Source: Halobacillus fulvus
GTDB lineage: Bacteria; Bacillota; Bacilli; Bacillales; Halobacillaceae
NCBI GenBank assembly: GCA_004078665.1
Contig: SCFO01000010.1
Span: 1-63,489 of the forward strand
Direction: 5' to 3'
Length of the DNA stretch: 63,489 bases
This document shows positions 7,683 through 18,251 of the stretch, piece after piece. A program made the position numbers and the translations under genes. Under the pieces are notes generated by a model, which was not told where the DNA came from, did not search any database, and saw only the letters and a program-made list of their open reading frames with translations. Within the stretch, counting starts at the first letter, position 1. Every line of letters begins with the position of its first letter.

Positions 7683-8954
7683 TTGAAAAAGAAACCTTTT
7701 ATCGTGATGATCCTCATACTTTTAGTCCTTTCGACCTTCTCTGCTGTTTCAGCGGACAAAGGGGACAATAATGGAAAACAAAAAGGAAAGCACAAGCAGT
7801 TTAAGCTAGGCGTTGAAACGTTATTGGAGGATGAAAAAGAATTAATTGAAGGAAAGCGCGTCGGGCTGATTACGAACCCGACAGGCGTGGACCAGGATTT
7901 AAACAGCATCGTCGACCTGCTTCATAACGATCCTGACGTAGAGCTGACTGCCCTTTATGGTCCGGAGCACGGAGTCCGGGGCAGTGCTCAGGCTGGGGAA
8001 TACGTAGAATTCTATACCGATGAAACGACAGGCCTCCCTGTCTACAGCTTATATGGCCAAACACGCAAACCGACTCCAGAGATGCTTGAAAACATCGATG
8101 TCCTGCTTTTCGATATTCAGGATGTCGGCACAAGATTCTATACGTACATTTACACGATGGCTTACGCGATGGAAGCCGCTCAAGAAAATGATATTCCATT
8201 CATCGTCCTTGATCGCCCGAACCCACTGAGCGGTGAGGTCGTGGCTGGGCCTGTATTGGAATCTGAGTACAAGTCTTTTGTCGGAAACTATGAAATCCCG
8301 CTCCGCCACGGAATGACCGTCGGTGAGCTTGCGAAGCTTTTCAATGAAGAATTTGGAATCGGCGCAGACTTGACGGTCGTCGAAATGAATAAGTGGAAAC
8401 GTAATATGTACTATGACGAAACGCCGCTTCAGTTCATCGCTCCATCACCGAACATGCCGACGCTCGACACAGCGCTCGTTTATCCAGGAGCTGCCTTGAT
8501 CGAAGGCACGAACGTATCAGAAGGACGCGGAACAACGAAACCATTCGAATGGATCGGAGCTCCGTTCATCAACAGCACAGAGCTGGCTGCTGCTCTGAAT
8601 GAAAAAGATCTGCCTGGCGTCACTTTCCGCGCCGCATCCTTTACGCCAGCCTTTTCGAAGCATCGCGGTACATTAAGCAACGGAATCGAAATTCACGTCA
8701 CGGATAAGGAAGACTACCAATCCGTCGTGACAGGTCTTCACATCGTCAAAACGATCCACGACATGTATCCGGAAGACTTCGAGTTCCGCGCTGAAAACAG
8801 TGCAGGAATTTCCTTCTTCGATAACCTGATCGGAAACGGCTGGGTCCGCGAAGCGATTGAAAACGGCGAATCCGTTGAGTCGATCGTCGACCGCTGGCAG
8901 GACGATCTGTCTGAATTCAAAGAAGTCCGTGAACAGTATTTGATCTACAAATAA
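7683..8954 (+). CDS. namZ: NamZ, exo-beta-N-acetylmuramidase (DUF1343, GH171)
   Basis: A 423-aa secreted protein with a signal peptide (1-24, ending AVSA), a short Lys/Gly-rich linker and a DUF1343 domain from about 40 to the end. Family motifs are PEHG at 94-97, DIQDVGTR at 144-151, DRPNPL and EGTNVSEGRG at 274-283. B. subtilis NamZ (YbbC) splits MurNAc from the non-reducing end of peptidoglycan fragments and works with NagZ and AmiE. I place the start at TTG 7683, with AGGGAG 8 nt upstream; the in-frame GTG at 7674 overlaps that Shine-Dalgarno. No amiE, murQ, murR or murP is nearby, so the usual recycling operon is split. A strong terminator follows. Confidence 0.9.
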   Translation: MKKKPFIVMILILLVLSTFSAVSADKGDNNGKQKGKHKQFKLGVETLLEDEKELIEGKRVGLITNPTGVDQDLNSIVDLLHNDPDVELTALYGPEHGVRGSAQAGEYVEFYTDETTGLPVYSLYGQTRKPTPEMLENIDVLLFDIQDVGTRFYTYIYTMAYAMEAAQENDIPFIVLDRPNPLSGEVVAGPVLESEYKSFVGNYEIPLRHGMTVGELAKLFNEEFGIGADLTVVEMNKWKRNMYYDETPLQFIAPSPNMPTLDTALVYPGAALIEGTNVSEGRGTTKPFEWIGAPFINSTELAAALNEKDLPGVTFRAASFTPAFSKHRGTLSNGIEIHVTDKEDYQSVVTGLHIVKTIHDMYPEDFEFRAENSAGISFFDNLIGNGWVREAIENGESVESIVDRWQDDLSEFKEVREQYLIYK

Positions 8955-8958
8955 AAAG

Positions 8959-8993
8959 CAATCAGCCAGGCAAATTGCCTGGCTGATTTTTTA
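8959..8993 (+). terminator. Intrinsic terminator after namZ
   Basis: A perfect stem, ATCAGCCAGGCAA with TTGCCTGGCTGAT around a 1-nt to 3-nt loop, is followed by TTTTTT on the plus strand just after the namZ stop. Confidence 0.93.
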
Positions 8994-9020
8994 TGTTCTT
9001 ACCCTATATTCCTCTACAAA

Positions 9021-9164
9021 TTTCCGTTACTTTTGAGAGAGGAGGGAGGGGCGGGCGCTGAGCTTCCTCGTCGCAAGCTCCTGCGGGATCTCAGCCTGCC
9101 CTTTCCTCCCCATAGGAGTCTCGGCATTTTCCCGCCCCTCCTTCCATAGTTAAATAAACGGAAA
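9021..9164 (-). repeat. MITE-like inverted-repeat element, copy 2
   Basis: This is the same element as at 7435-7597, in the opposite orientation and about 20 bp shorter; it lacks the segment next to one inner arm. Outer arms are TTTCCGTT (9021-9028) and AACGGAAA (9057 offset by 100, that is 9157-9164). The inner 15-bp arms, 9041-9055 and 9131-9145, differ at one base. Together with the namZ and rpsI terminators it accounts for most of the 375-bp namZ-rpsI gap; I see nothing in 9165-9283. Confidence 0.85.
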
Positions 9165-9283
9165 CATCGGATAATAATAGAGACCTCGCAGAATGCCAGA
9201 AATCACAAACTAAAAGAGCCAATTCCTAGGCATCCCATCTCTCATTCAAATCAATGCAGGACCGGAAAAATTGTCCAAACAAA

Positions 9284-9317
9284 AAAAGACTCCCAACCCG
9301 AGGGTTGAGAGTCTTTG
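9284..9317 (-). terminator. Intrinsic terminator after rpsI
   Basis: On the minus strand AAAGACTCTCAACCC pairs with GGGTTGGGAGTCTTT (one mismatch or wobble), and TTTT follows. It closes the rplM-rpsI transcript. Confidence 0.9.
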
Positions 9318-9330
9318 TATAAGCGATCGA

Positions 9331-9723
9331 TTAACGCTTGGAGAATTGAGGAGCACGACGAGCACCTTTAAGACCGTATTTCTTACGCTCTTTCATACGT
9401 GCGTCACGCGTCAATAGACCAGCGCGTTTAAGTGGAGTGCGGTATTCAGGGTCCGCTTGCAGAAGCGCACGAGCGATTCCGTGACGGATCGCACCCGCTT
9501 GTCCAGTGAAACCTCCACCATGAACGTTAACATGAACGTCATAGTTTCCTTCAGTTTCTGTCACAGCTAGAGGCTGATTAAGAATTACACGAAGAGTTTC
9601 ATATGGGAAAAAGTCTTCAGCATCACGTTTGTTTACTACTACACGACCAGTTCCTGGAACGAGACGTACACGAGCTGTTGAGCTCTTACGACGACCAGTA
9701 CCTGTGTATTGTACTTGTGCCAC
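9331..9723 (-). CDS. rpsI: 30S ribosomal protein S9
   Basis: A 130-aa uS9 protein with the conserved GTGRRKSS start and the C-terminal RRAPQFSKR tail that reaches the P-site tRNA. The start is GTG at 9723 with AAAAGGAGG upstream, giving the standard family length. It is 18 bp downstream of rplM and ends the operon before a terminator. Confidence 0.98.
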   Translation of the reverse strand: MAQVQYTGTGRRKSSTARVRLVPGTGRVVVNKRDAEDFFPYETLRVILNQPLAVTETEGNYDVHVNVHGGGFTGQAGAIRHGIARALLQADPEYRTPLKRAGLLTRDARMKERKKYGLKGARRAPQFSKR

Positions 9724-9741
9724 TAAGATTACCTCCTTTTA

Positions 9742-10179
9742 TTATCCGCGAAGTTCGTAAACTTCTGGTTTTTGTGCTTCATGCTTGTGTTCAGCTCCAG
9801 CGTAAACATGAAGTTTCTTGCCCATCTTACGTCCAAGACTTCCTTTTGGAAGCATACCTTTTACAGCAAGCTCAAGCATTTGCTCAGGGTATTTCGTACG
9901 CATTTCGTTAGCCGTACGGGATTTCAGACCACCTGGGTGGTTTGTGTGACGGTAGTATACCTTGTCATTGATCTTATTACCTGTAAGTTCGATTTCACCT
10001 GCGTTGATGATGATGACGTGATCACCAGTATCGACGTGTGGTGTGTATGTTGGTTTGTGCTTACCGCGAAGGATCGCAGCAACTTCGCTTGATAAACGGC
10101 CAAGTGTCTGTCCTGCAGCGTCGACAACATACCATTTACGTTCCACGTTGTTTTCATTTGCCATGAAAGTTGTGCGCAT
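9742..10179 (-). CDS. rplM: 50S ribosomal protein L13
   Basis: A 145-aa uL13 protein that begins MRTTFMANE, as in B. subtilis. Conserved stretches include [17 protein letters not shown] and [10 protein letters not shown]13 is an early-assembly protein of the large subunit. It is first in the rplM-rpsI operon, which has its own promoter and a structured leader. Confidence 0.98.
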   Translation of the reverse strand: MRTTFMANENNVERKWYVVDAAGQTLGRLSSEVAAILRGKHKPTYTPHVDTGDHVIIINAGEIELTGNKINDKVYYRHTNHPGGLKSRTANEMRTKYPEQMLELAVKGMLPKGSLGRKMGKKLHVYAGAEHKHEAQKPEVYELRG

Positions 10180-10282
10180 ATCAGTTTCCCTCCTGAAAGG
10201 TTGATTTTCTCAAAGCTTCGTTTATTTATCTCAATACGATTAGTTTCCGGGGCTAACCGTGGTATAGAAATAAAATGCCATA
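10180..10282 (-). promoter_or_regulatory. L13-type leader of rplM
   Basis: About 100 nt separate the rplM promoter from its ATG. The leader contains the hairpin ACGGTTAG/CTAATCGT (10236-10260) with a G/C-rich apical loop. Firmicutes rplM transcripts carry a conserved autoregulatory L13 leader; position and stem fit it, but I did not verify the full consensus fold. Confidence 0.55.
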
Positions 10283-10286
10283 GAAT

Positions 10287-10316
10287 ATAATATAACACTC
10301 TAAACAGTGATGTCAA
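10287..10316 (-). promoter_or_regulatory. Sigma-A promoter of rplM-rpsI
   Basis: The minus strand has TTGACA (10311-10316), an 18-nt spacer and TATTAT (10287-10292), about 110 nt upstream of rplM. Confidence 0.7.
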
Positions 10317-10369
10317 GGGGTGTACACCAGGAATCGTTGTTTTTTTATAATCTTTTTGGAAAGCATGCT

Positions 10370-11110
10370 CTAATAGGATACTTCCCACAAAAATAATCCT
10401 TGAGGTGGAGCCGTTTTACCGGCTGCATCCCGGTGTTTCGCTTCGATGATCGACGCGATGTCCTCTGGCTTTCTTTCGCCTCGGCCGATTTCAATCAGCG
10501 TGCCGACGAGAATGCGGACCATATTGTACAGAAAACCGGAGCCTCGGAAGACAAACATCAGCTCCGGACCGTCCGCTTCCACACTCGCCTCGTAAATCGT
10601 GCGGACTTTGTTTCCCTTCACTTCCGTTTTCGGTGAGCAAAAAGAGGTGAAATCGTGCTCCCCCTCTAATCTTCGGCATGCTTCCTTCATCGCTTCTACA
10701 TTAAGCTCCGCTTTCACATGATAGCGATAATGCCGTTTGAAAATATCGGGTTCCCTTTTATTCCATACGAAGTAACGATACTCTTTTCCTGTCGTATCAT
10801 AGCGGGCGTGAAAGTCCGGGTCGACACGCTCAGCATCATGCACCCAGATATCGTCCGGAAGCATCGAAGAAAGGGCGCGTTGCCAATTGGAAGACGGGAT
10901 CGCAAGCGGCGTATCAAAATGGATGACCTGCCCCTTTGCATGGACACCGGAATCAGTCCTTCCAGAGGCGGTCACCTTCACGTCCTGTCCTTTGTGCATT
11001 TTTTTAAGGGCTTTTTCCAGTTCTGCTTGCACGGTATTTCCATTCGGCTGAATCTGGTACCCAGCATAGTTCGTCCCATCGTACTGGATGGTGCAACGTA
11101 TTCGTTCCAT
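10370..11110 (-). CDS. truA: tRNA pseudouridine synthase TruA (positions 38-40)
   Basis: A 246-aa enzyme that isomerises uridines 38-40 in the anticodon stem-loop of many tRNAs. The catalytic Asp53 lies in ASGRTDSGVHA, and the second-half signatures YRYFVWN and GSGFLYNMVRILVGTL are present. It starts 14 bp after the ecfT stop and is probably the last gene of the rplQ/ecf transcript. Length and order (ecfT, truA, rplM) match B. subtilis. Confidence 0.97.
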   Translation of the reverse strand: MERIRCTIQYDGTNYAGYQIQPNGNTVQAELEKALKKMHKGQDVKVTASGRTDSGVHAKGQVIHFDTPLAIPSSNWQRALSSMLPDDIWVHDAERVDPDFHARYDTTGKEYRYFVWNKREPDIFKRHYRYHVKAELNVEAMKEACRRLEGEHDFTSFCSPKTEVKGNKVRTIYEASVEADGPELMFVFRGSGFLYNMVRILVGTLIEIGRGERKPEDIASIIEAKHRDAAGKTAPPQGLFLWEVSY

Positions 11111-11124
11111 ATCGCATCCTCCGA

Positions 11125-11922
11125 TCAGTTTCTCGTCACAAATAATCCGACGACCAGAAGGAGGAAGACAGCGAAGAGGATGAAGTCCCTTTTGCCTAAC
11201 TTCAGCTCTCTCAGTTTTGTCCGTCCTTCCCCTCCTTGATAACCACGCGCCTCCATCGCCATAGCGAGCTCCTCAGCCCGTTTAAACGCGCTGACGAACA
11301 ATGGCACTAAAAGCGGGACAATCGCCTGGATACGGTCTTTAAATGAGCCTGTGCGGAAGTCTACTCCACGAGATGCCTGCGCCTTCGAAATCTTTTCCGT
11401 CTCCTGCATCAGCGTCGGAATAAAGCGCAAGGAAATCGACATCATCAGCGCAAGCTCGTGAACTGGAAACCGCACCTTTTTCAACGGACCGAGCAGCTCT
11501 TCGATCGCATCTGTAATTTCGATCGGAGTCGTCGTCAGGGTCAGGAGTGACGTGACGAGAATCAGGAGAAAGAACCTCAACGAAAGCACGGCCCCTTGTA
11601 TGACTCCCTCTTCATAGATGTCCCAGCCGAACAGACTGAACAGCACCTCTCCCTGTCTCGTGACAAACAAGTGAAGCAGGAAGGTGAAGATGATCAAGAA
11701 CCAGACCGGCTTCAACCCTTTCATAATAAAAGGAAGCGGCACCTTCGAGCTTGCCGCACTCGCGACGGCGAACAATGTGAGAAGACCATAACTCATAACA
11801 GAATTAGCAAAAAATACGATGATGACAAAAAAGAAGATAACGGCGATTTTCGCCCGCGGATCGATACGGTGGACGACCGAATCCCCTGGGACGTACTGGC
11901 CGATCACCATTGAACTATTCAT
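11125..11922 (-). CDS. ecfT: EcfT, transmembrane component of the ECF transporter
   Basis: A 265-aa integral membrane protein with about five helices. It couples the two ATPases to interchangeable vitamin- or metal-binding S components. Two short Arg-Gly motifs, ASRG and EARG, lie in the cytosolic coupling helices where EcfA subunits dock. The ATG at 11922 overlaps the end of ecfA2 by 8 nt and has AGAGGGGG 9 nt upstream, so translational coupling is likely. No S component is encoded nearby, as expected for a group II (shared) ECF module. Confidence 0.96.
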   Translation of the reverse strand: MNSSMVIGQYVPGDSVVHRIDPRAKIAVIFFFVIIVFFANSVMSYGLLTLFAVASAASSKVPLPFIMKGLKPVWFLIIFTFLLHLFVTRQGEVLFSLFGWDIYEEGVIQGAVLSLRFFLLILVTSLLTLTTTPIEITDAIEELLGPLKKVRFPVHELALMMSISLRFIPTLMQETEKISKAQASRGVDFRTGSFKDRIQAIVPLLVPLFVSAFKRAEELAMAMEARGYQGGEGRTKLRELKLGKRDFILFAVFLLLVVGLFVTRN

Positions 11923-12787
11923 GATCGCGGCCCCCTCTCACCTTTTGAGCCAAATCCTTTGCTAACTCTGCTACAGACTGACCCGTATAATCAAGCTCGA
12001 TCCCAAGCTTGTGCTTCGCTTTTGTCACAAATTCAATGACCTCCGGCACATCCAGCTGGACCTTCTCAAGCTTGTCCTGATGCTGAAAAATATCGAGAGG
12101 TGGTCCTTCCATATAGACTTCTCCCTCATTCAGGATGATGATGTGATCCGCATAAGCGAGCGCATCCTCCATGCTGTGCGTGACGAGCACGGTCGTTAGC
12201 TGCTTCTCGTGGTGCAAGTCATAAAACATGTCCATAATCTCCCGCTGCCCGCTCGGGTCGAGTCCTGCTGTCGGCTCGTCTAATACGAGGACCTCCGGAT
12301 TCATCGCGAGCACGCCCGATATGGCGACACGCCTCATTTGTCCGCCACTCAAATCAAAGGGGGAACGCTCTAGCAGCTCTTCCGGTAATTTGGTTGCGCG
12401 AATCGCTTCCTTTGTCCTCTTGTCGATTTCCTTTGCATCAACCCCGAAGTTCTCAGGACCGAACGCGATATCCTTCGCCACCGTTTCTTCAAACAGTTGG
12501 TGCTCAGGATATTGGAAGACCACTCCGACCTTTTCTCGCAGTTTCCGGAGCTGCTTGTTTTTCTCATCGGCTTTTAAGCGGTAATCTCCGATCGTCACCG
12601 TCCCACTCGTCGGGACAAGCAATCCATTCAAATGCTGAAGAAGCGTCGACTTTCCGGAACCCGTATGGCCAATGATGGCTACGAACGATCCACTCGGAAT
12701 CGAAAACGATACATCGTGAAGAGCGCGATACTCAAATGGACTTCCCGGCTGATACGTATAGCTTACATGTTCGAACGAAATGTCCAT
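11915..12787 (-). CDS. ecfA2: EcfA2, ATP-binding subunit of the ECF transporter
   Basis: A 290-aa ABC ATPase with Walker [10 protein letters not shown], signature [11 protein letters not shown], Walker [14 protein letters not shown] and the switch His in VTHS. It forms a heterodimer with EcfA1 and powers vitamin uptake through EcfT. Its start lies inside the ecfA1 3' end (25-nt overlap). Confidence 0.96.
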   Translation of the reverse strand: MDISFEHVSYTYQPGSPFEYRALHDVSFSIPSGSFVAIIGHTGSGKSTLLQHLNGLLVPTSGTVTIGDYRLKADEKNKQLRKLREKVGVVFQYPEHQLFEETVAKDIAFGPENFGVDAKEIDKRTKEAIRATKLPEELLERSPFDLSGGQMRRVAISGVLAMNPEVLVLDEPTAGLDPSGQREIMDMFYDLHHEKQLTTVLVTHSMEDALAYADHIIILNEGEVYMEGPPLDIFQHQDKLEKVQLDVPEVIEFVTKAKHKLGIELDYTGQSVAELAKDLAQKVRGGRDHE

Positions 12788-13596
12788 AGTTCCTCTAACA
12801 ACTCCTCATGATGAAGTGGCTCGCGTGAAAGCTTGATGCCAGCATGACCTAATTGTTCAGCCAACTGACTCACAAACGGTGTATCCAAGCCAATCTCCTT
12901 TAATTGATCCTTTTTGGAAAAGATGTCTCTCGGTCCGCCTTCCATCCACACTTCTCCTTCATTCATGACGAGCACGCGATTCGCCTCGGTCACTTCCTGA
13001 AGGTCATGCGTAATCGTGATCAAGGCCAAGTTCTGTTCTTCTTGCACATCCCGGATCGTTCTCATAATCTGTTTTCTGCCCTTTGGGTCGAGCATAGCGG
13101 TCGCTTCATCCAAAATGATATATTGAGGCGATACGGCAAGCACACTTGCAATCGCCACTCTCTGCTTTTGTCCTCCTGAAAGGCGGTGAGGTTCATGCTT
13201 TTCATAGTCTTGCATTTTGACAGCTTCAAGACTTGTTTGGATTCGTTCGATCATGACTTCTCTCGGGACCCCGTGATTTTCCATTCCGAAGGCTACGTCG
13301 TCTTTGACCGTCGTCCCGACGAACTGGTTGTCCGGGTTTTGAAAAACCATACCGACCCGTTTGCGGATGTTCCAAATCGTGTCCGGTTTGACCGTCTCCC
13401 CGTCGACAAGGATTTCCCCTTCCTGTGGGAAGAGTAGTCCGTTCATCAATTTGGCAATCGTCGACTTCCCCGATCCATTGTGTCCGATGATGGCTACCCA
13501 CTCATCAGATCCGATCGTGAAGCTGACATTTTTCAATACCCACGGAGAATCTTCCTGGTAGCGGAACGATACATTCCTGAACTCTATATGACTCAC
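12763..13596 (-). CDS. ecfA1: EcfA1, ATP-binding subunit of the ECF transporter
   Basis: A 277-aa ABC ATPase with Walker [10 protein letters not shown], signature [12 protein letters not shown] and Walker [14 protein letters not shown]. The start is GTG at 13596 ([11 protein letters not shown]), with GAGGAGGTG just upstream. The open frame runs 35 codons further, but that part is unlike the family and crosses the intergenic region. The Ala of DEATAMLDP is typical of EcfA1, in contrast to Pro in EcfA2. It is first in the ecfA1-ecfA2-ecfT-truA cluster. Confidence 0.96.
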   Translation of the reverse strand: MSHIEFRNVSFRYQEDSPWVLKNVSFTIGSDEWVAIIGHNGSGKSTIAKLMNGLLFPQEGEILVDGETVKPDTIWNIRKRVGMVFQNPDNQFVGTTVKDDVAFGMENHGVPREVMIERIQTSLEAVKMQDYEKHEPHRLSGGQKQRVAIASVLAVSPQYIILDEATAMLDPKGRKQIMRTIRDVQEEQNLALITITHDLQEVTEANRVLVMNEGEVWMEGGPRDIFSKKDQLKEIGLDTPFVSQLAEQLGHAGIKLSREPLHHEELLEELWTFRSNM

Positions 13597-13718
13597 ACGC
13601 CCACCTCCTCTGCTCTTCTGACTATTTCCCGGGAAATGCGACACGATTTCCCGTTCTCTTCCTCTATTCCCTATCGCTCTACTCTTTTTAAACGATGCCA
13701 AAAGCTTTCTTTGGCATA

Positions 13719-13767
13719 AAAAAAGGGCTGGATGTAACCTCCTGAGAGATTCACTCCTGCCCTTTTA
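13719..13767 (-). terminator. Terminator-like hairpin after rplQ
   Basis: On the minus strand AAAAGGGC pairs with GCCCTTTT across a 25-30 nt loop and is followed by TTT-AT. It marks the end of the S10-spc-alpha transcript, although the long loop suggests partial read-through to ecfA1. A second small hairpin (TGCCAAA/TTTGGCA, 13696-13716) follows. Confidence 0.65.
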
Positions 13768-13782
13768 CACGAATGGTATTCA

Positions 13783-14142
13783 TTAAACTAGCTCAATGAT
13801 CGCCATTTTCGCTCCATCACCTTTACGCTCGCCAAGTTTAAGCACGCGAGTGTAACCGCCTTGACGGTCTGCATAGCGTGGGCCGATGTCAGAGAATAGC
13901 TTTTGCAAAGCTGTTTGCTCTCCATCTTCATCAGCAGCTGCATTGTAAAGGAATGCCTCAGCTTGACGACGGGCATGTAGATCGCCGCGTTTACCAAGTG
14001 TAATCATTTTCTCTACAACGGAACGAAGCTCTTTTGCTTTCGCTTCTGTTGTTTCTAGTCGTTCGTGGATGATCAAGTCTGTCGCTAAGTTGCGAAGAAG
14101 CGCCATACGTTGATCTGTAGTACGTCCTAGTTTTCTAGCCAT
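13783..14142 (-). CDS. rplQ: 50S ribosomal protein L17
   Basis: A 119-aa bL17 protein starting [24 protein letters not shown], split here as the typical N-terminus, with [17 protein letters not shown] near the end. It lines the peptide exit-tunnel side of the large subunit. It lies 47 bp after rpoA and is the last ribosomal gene of the cluster. Confidence 0.97.
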   Translation of the reverse strand: MARKLGRTTDQRMALLRNLATDLIIHERLETTEAKAKELRSVVEKMITLGKRGDLHARRQAEAFLYNAAADEDGEQTALQKLFSDIGPRYADRQGGYTRVLKLGERKGDGAKMAIIELV

Positions 14143-14189
14143 TGAAATTCCCTCCCTTATCAGAAACTCTTAGATGTGATCTATTTCGA

Positions 14190-15134
14190 TTAGTCTTCTT
14201 TTCTAAGTCCTAGCCCAAGTTCATCAAGCTTGTGCTTCACTTCTTCAAGAGACTTACGACCAAGGTTACGAACCTTCATCATGTCTTCTTCAGATTTGTT
14301 AGCAAGCTCTTGGACCGTGTTGATGCCAGCGCGCTTCAAGCAGTTATAGGAACGCACAGAAAGATCAAGCTCTTCGATCGTCATCTCTAGAACTTTCTCT
14401 TTTTGATCCTCTTCTTTTTCGACCATGATTTCAGCCTTTTGAGCTTCATCTGTCATGCCGACAAAGATGTTGAGGTGTTCCATATAAATTTTTGCTCCAA
14501 GAGAAATCGCTTCTTCCGGGCGGATGCTGCCATCTGTCCATACATCTAACGTGAGCTTGTCAAAATTAGATGTCTGTCCGATACGCGTATTCTCAACTTG
14601 ATACGTGACACGGGATACAGGGGTAAAGATGGAGTCCACTGGAATGACACCGATTGGTAGATCATCGTGGTTGTTGCCTTCAGCTGGACGATATCCTCGA
14701 CCACGCTCTGCTGTAATGCGCATACGAAGGTTAGCGTTGCTGTCCAACGTCGCAATATGAAGATCTGGGTTCAGAACTTCTACATCACTATCATGAGTGA
14801 TGTCAGCCGCTGTAACCTTTCCTTCACCCTGCACATCAATTTCCAAAGTCTTATCTTCGTCGGAGTACACCTTCAAAGCAAGTTTCTTCAGATTCAATAC
14901 AACCGTTGTTACGTCTTCTACGACTCCATCAATTGTGGAGAACTCGTGAAGAACGCCGTCTATTTGAACTGATGTTACAGCAGCGCCAGGAAGTGAGGAT
15001 AATAGGATACGACGCAAGGAGTTACCTAGAGTTGTACCATACCCACGCTCAAGCGGTTCTACGACGAACTTACCAAAAGTAGAATCATCGCTGATCTCAA
15101 CCGTCTCAATTTTTGGCTTTTCAATTTCGATCAT
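14190..15134 (-). CDS. rpoA: RNA polymerase alpha subunit
   Basis: A 314-aa protein. The N-terminal assembly domain (about 1-228) contains [18 protein letters not shown], which nucleates beta and beta' binding. A flexible linker follows, then the C-terminal domain (about 245-314) with [16 protein letters not shown] and [12 protein letters not shown], which contacts UP elements and activators. It precedes rplQ and has its own promoter and a structured leader. Confidence 0.98.
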   Translation of the reverse strand: MIEIEKPKIETVEISDDSTFGKFVVEPLERGYGTTLGNSLRRILLSSLPGAAVTSVQIDGVLHEFSTIDGVVEDVTTVVLNLKKLALKVYSDEDKTLEIDVQGEGKVTAADITHDSDVEVLNPDLHIATLDSNANLRMRITAERGRGYRPAEGNNHDDLPIGVIPVDSIFTPVSRVTYQVENTRIGQTSNFDKLTLDVWTDGSIRPEEAISLGAKIYMEHLNIFVGMTDEAQKAEIMVEKEEDQKEKVLEMTIEELDLSVRSYNCLKRAGINTVQELANKSEEDMMKVRNLGRKSLEEVKHKLDELGLGLRKED

Positions 15135-15267
15135 TTACACTAAACCCTCCTTCAAAACGTCGAAACCCCGGTTAGACAATGGGTCTAACCGAAATTCCTC
15201 AGGTAGGCAGTTCCGATACGAGACAACTGCATGTTATATCTGTCTACTGCGGTGCTGTTTGAATGCT
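15135..15267 (-). promoter_or_regulatory. rpoA leader with two hairpins
   Basis: The transcript from the promoter at 15268-15296 would carry about 125 nt before the rpoA ATG. It contains GCAGTT/AACTGC (15207-15230, 6 bp) and a perfect 8-bp stem GGTTAGAC/GTCTAACC (15170-15190) just upstream of the AAGGAGG Shine-Dalgarno. No T run follows, so this would act on translation or RNA stability, not termination. Confidence 0.5.
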
Positions 15268-15296
15268 ATCATAACCCATTATAGACAGGGTGACAA
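15268..15296 (-). promoter_or_regulatory. Sigma-A promoter of rpoA-rplQ
   Basis: The minus strand reads TTGTCA (15291-15296), 17 nt, and TATGAT (15268-15273), between rpsK and rpoA. It would allow RNA polymerase alpha to be made independently of the long ribosomal transcript. Confidence 0.65.
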
Positions 15297-15312
15297 ATTC
15301 TATTCAGAACAA

Positions 15313-15708
15313 TTATACGCGACGACGTTTTGGTGGACGGCAACCATTGTGTGGTACTGGCGTTACGTCACGGATTGCCGTGATATCAAGACCAGCGGCT
15401 TGAAGGGAGCGGATCGCTGCTTCACGACCAGCACCAGGGCCTTTAACCGTAACTTCTAGAGATTTCATTCCGTTATCCATTGCATCTTTAGCTGCAGCTT
15501 CAGAAGCCATTTGTGCAGCAAATGGAGTGGATTTACGGGAACCTTTGAAACCAAGAGAACCTGCGCTGCTCCAGCTGATTACGTTACCTTGTACGTCCGT
15601 GATAGTTACGATCGTGTTGTTGAAAGTAGAGCGGATGTGAGCCACACCAGTCTCTATATTCTTTTTCACGCGACGCTTACGACTACGAGTGTTTCCTTTA
15701 CGTGCCAT
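15313..15708 (-). CDS. rpsK: 30S ribosomal protein S11
   Basis: A 131-aa uS11 protein with the conserved [34 protein letters not shown] and C-terminal [13 protein letters not shown]. It binds the platform of the 30S subunit near the mRNA exit. The gene follows rpsM by 28 bp and precedes the rpoA promoter. Confidence 0.98.
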   Translation of the reverse strand: MARKGNTRSRKRRVKKNIETGVAHIRSTFNNTIVTITDVQGNVISWSSAGSLGFKGSRKSTPFAAQMASEAAAKDAMDNGMKSLEVTVKGPGAGREAAIRSLQAAGLDITAIRDVTPVPHNGCRPPKRRRV

Positions 15709-15736
15709 AGATTAGCTTACCTCCTTCTGCTTTCGA

Positions 15737-16102
15737 TTACTTACGTTTATTTGCTACTGTACGACGTGGACCTTTACGTGTACGGGAGTTGTTTTTCGTT
15801 TTTTGACCGCGAAGTGGAAGACCACGACGGTGACGGATTCCACGGTAGGAACCGATCTCGATCAAACGTTTGATGTTCATAGAGTTTTCACGACGAAGAT
15901 CACCTTCAACGTTCAACTCATCTACGACTTTACGGATCTTACCAAGTTCGTCCTCTGTAAGATCACGTACACGAGTATCTTCGGATACGCCAGCTTCAGC
16001 CAAGATTTGGGAAGCTAAAGAGTTACCTACACCATAGATATAAGTTAGAGAAATGACCACGCGCTTTTCGCGAGGTAAATCTACACCAGCTATACGTGCC
16101 AT
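15737..16102 (-). CDS. rpsM: 30S ribosomal protein S13
   Basis: A 121-aa uS13 protein starting [22 protein letters not shown]-type, with the basic C-terminal tail [16 protein letters not shown] that contacts P-site tRNA and intersubunit bridges. It follows rpmJ and shares the operon with rpsK. Confidence 0.98.
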   Translation of the reverse strand: MARIAGVDLPREKRVVISLTYIYGVGNSLASQILAEAGVSEDTRVRDLTEDELGKIRKVVDELNVEGDLRRENSMNIKRLIEIGSYRGIRHRRGLPLRGQKTKNNSRTRKGPRRTVANKRK

Positions 16103-16126
16103 CTGATACGTGCACCTCCTTCAGTT

Positions 16127-16267
<141 letters not shown>

Positions 16268-16486
16268 TTATTTATAACGGTACGTAATACGTCCTTTAGT
16301 CAAATCATAAGGGGAAAGTTCTACCGTTACTTTGTCTCCTGGTAAGATTCGGATAAAGTGCATGCGAATTTTACCGGAAACATGAGCTAAAACGGTGTGA
16401 CCGTTCTCGAGTTCTACCTTAAACTGTGCATTCGGTAAGGTTTCAACGACGGTCCCTTCTACTTCAATTACATCGTCTTTCGCCAT
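16268..16486 (-). CDS. infA: Translation initiation factor IF-1
   Basis: A 72-aa S1-like OB-fold protein ([35 protein letters not shown]). IF-1 binds the ribosomal A site during initiation. Its start lies inside the preceding KOW gene (23-nt overlap), which suggests translational coupling. Confidence 0.98.
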   Translation of the reverse strand: MAKDDVIEVEGTVVETLPNAQFKVELENGHTVLAHVSGKIRMHFIRILPGDKVTVELSPYDLTKGRITYRYK

Positions 16487-16799
16487 CGAGTTGATCTCCC
16501 TTCTTCAAATCAGTCACTGCTTCATTGACATATTTTGATACGGCAAATCGAAGCTTGCCATTTGTGACGCGACCAGTTTCTAGAAGGCTGTTCTGGACTT
16601 CTGGAGAGATGAAATCCATAAGCTCAACATGTTGCATGTTCTTTTTCTTTGGTCGATCATACTTACGTTTCTCTCCATCGGCAAGCAGCAAAAAGCGGCC
16701 ATCCAGTACATCGATAATCACCGCATACTGTCCTGCCTCACGCCCCTGCACAATACGAACAATTTGACCTATTCGTGGACTCGACTCAGATTCGTTCAA
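16464..16799 (-). CDS. ybzG: KOW-domain RNA-binding protein (YbzG-like)
   Basis: A 111-aa basic protein with an N-terminal KOW-type SH3-like fold (about 8-55: [36 protein letters not shown]). The start is TTG at 16799, preceded by AAGGTG. A KOW or L14e-like gene occurs at this place between map and infA in Bacilli. Its role is not established; a ribosome- or RNA-linked function is inferred from context. The C-terminus overlaps infA. Confidence 0.85.
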   Translation of the reverse strand: MNESESSPRIGQIVRIVQGREAGQYAVIIDVLDGRFLLLADGEKRKYDRPKKKNMQHVELMDFISPEVQNSLLETGRVTNGKLRFAVSKYVNEAVTDLKKGDQLDGERRCN

Positions 16800-16815
16800 A
16801 CACGATCACCTTCAC

Positions 16816-18251
<1,436 letters not shown>

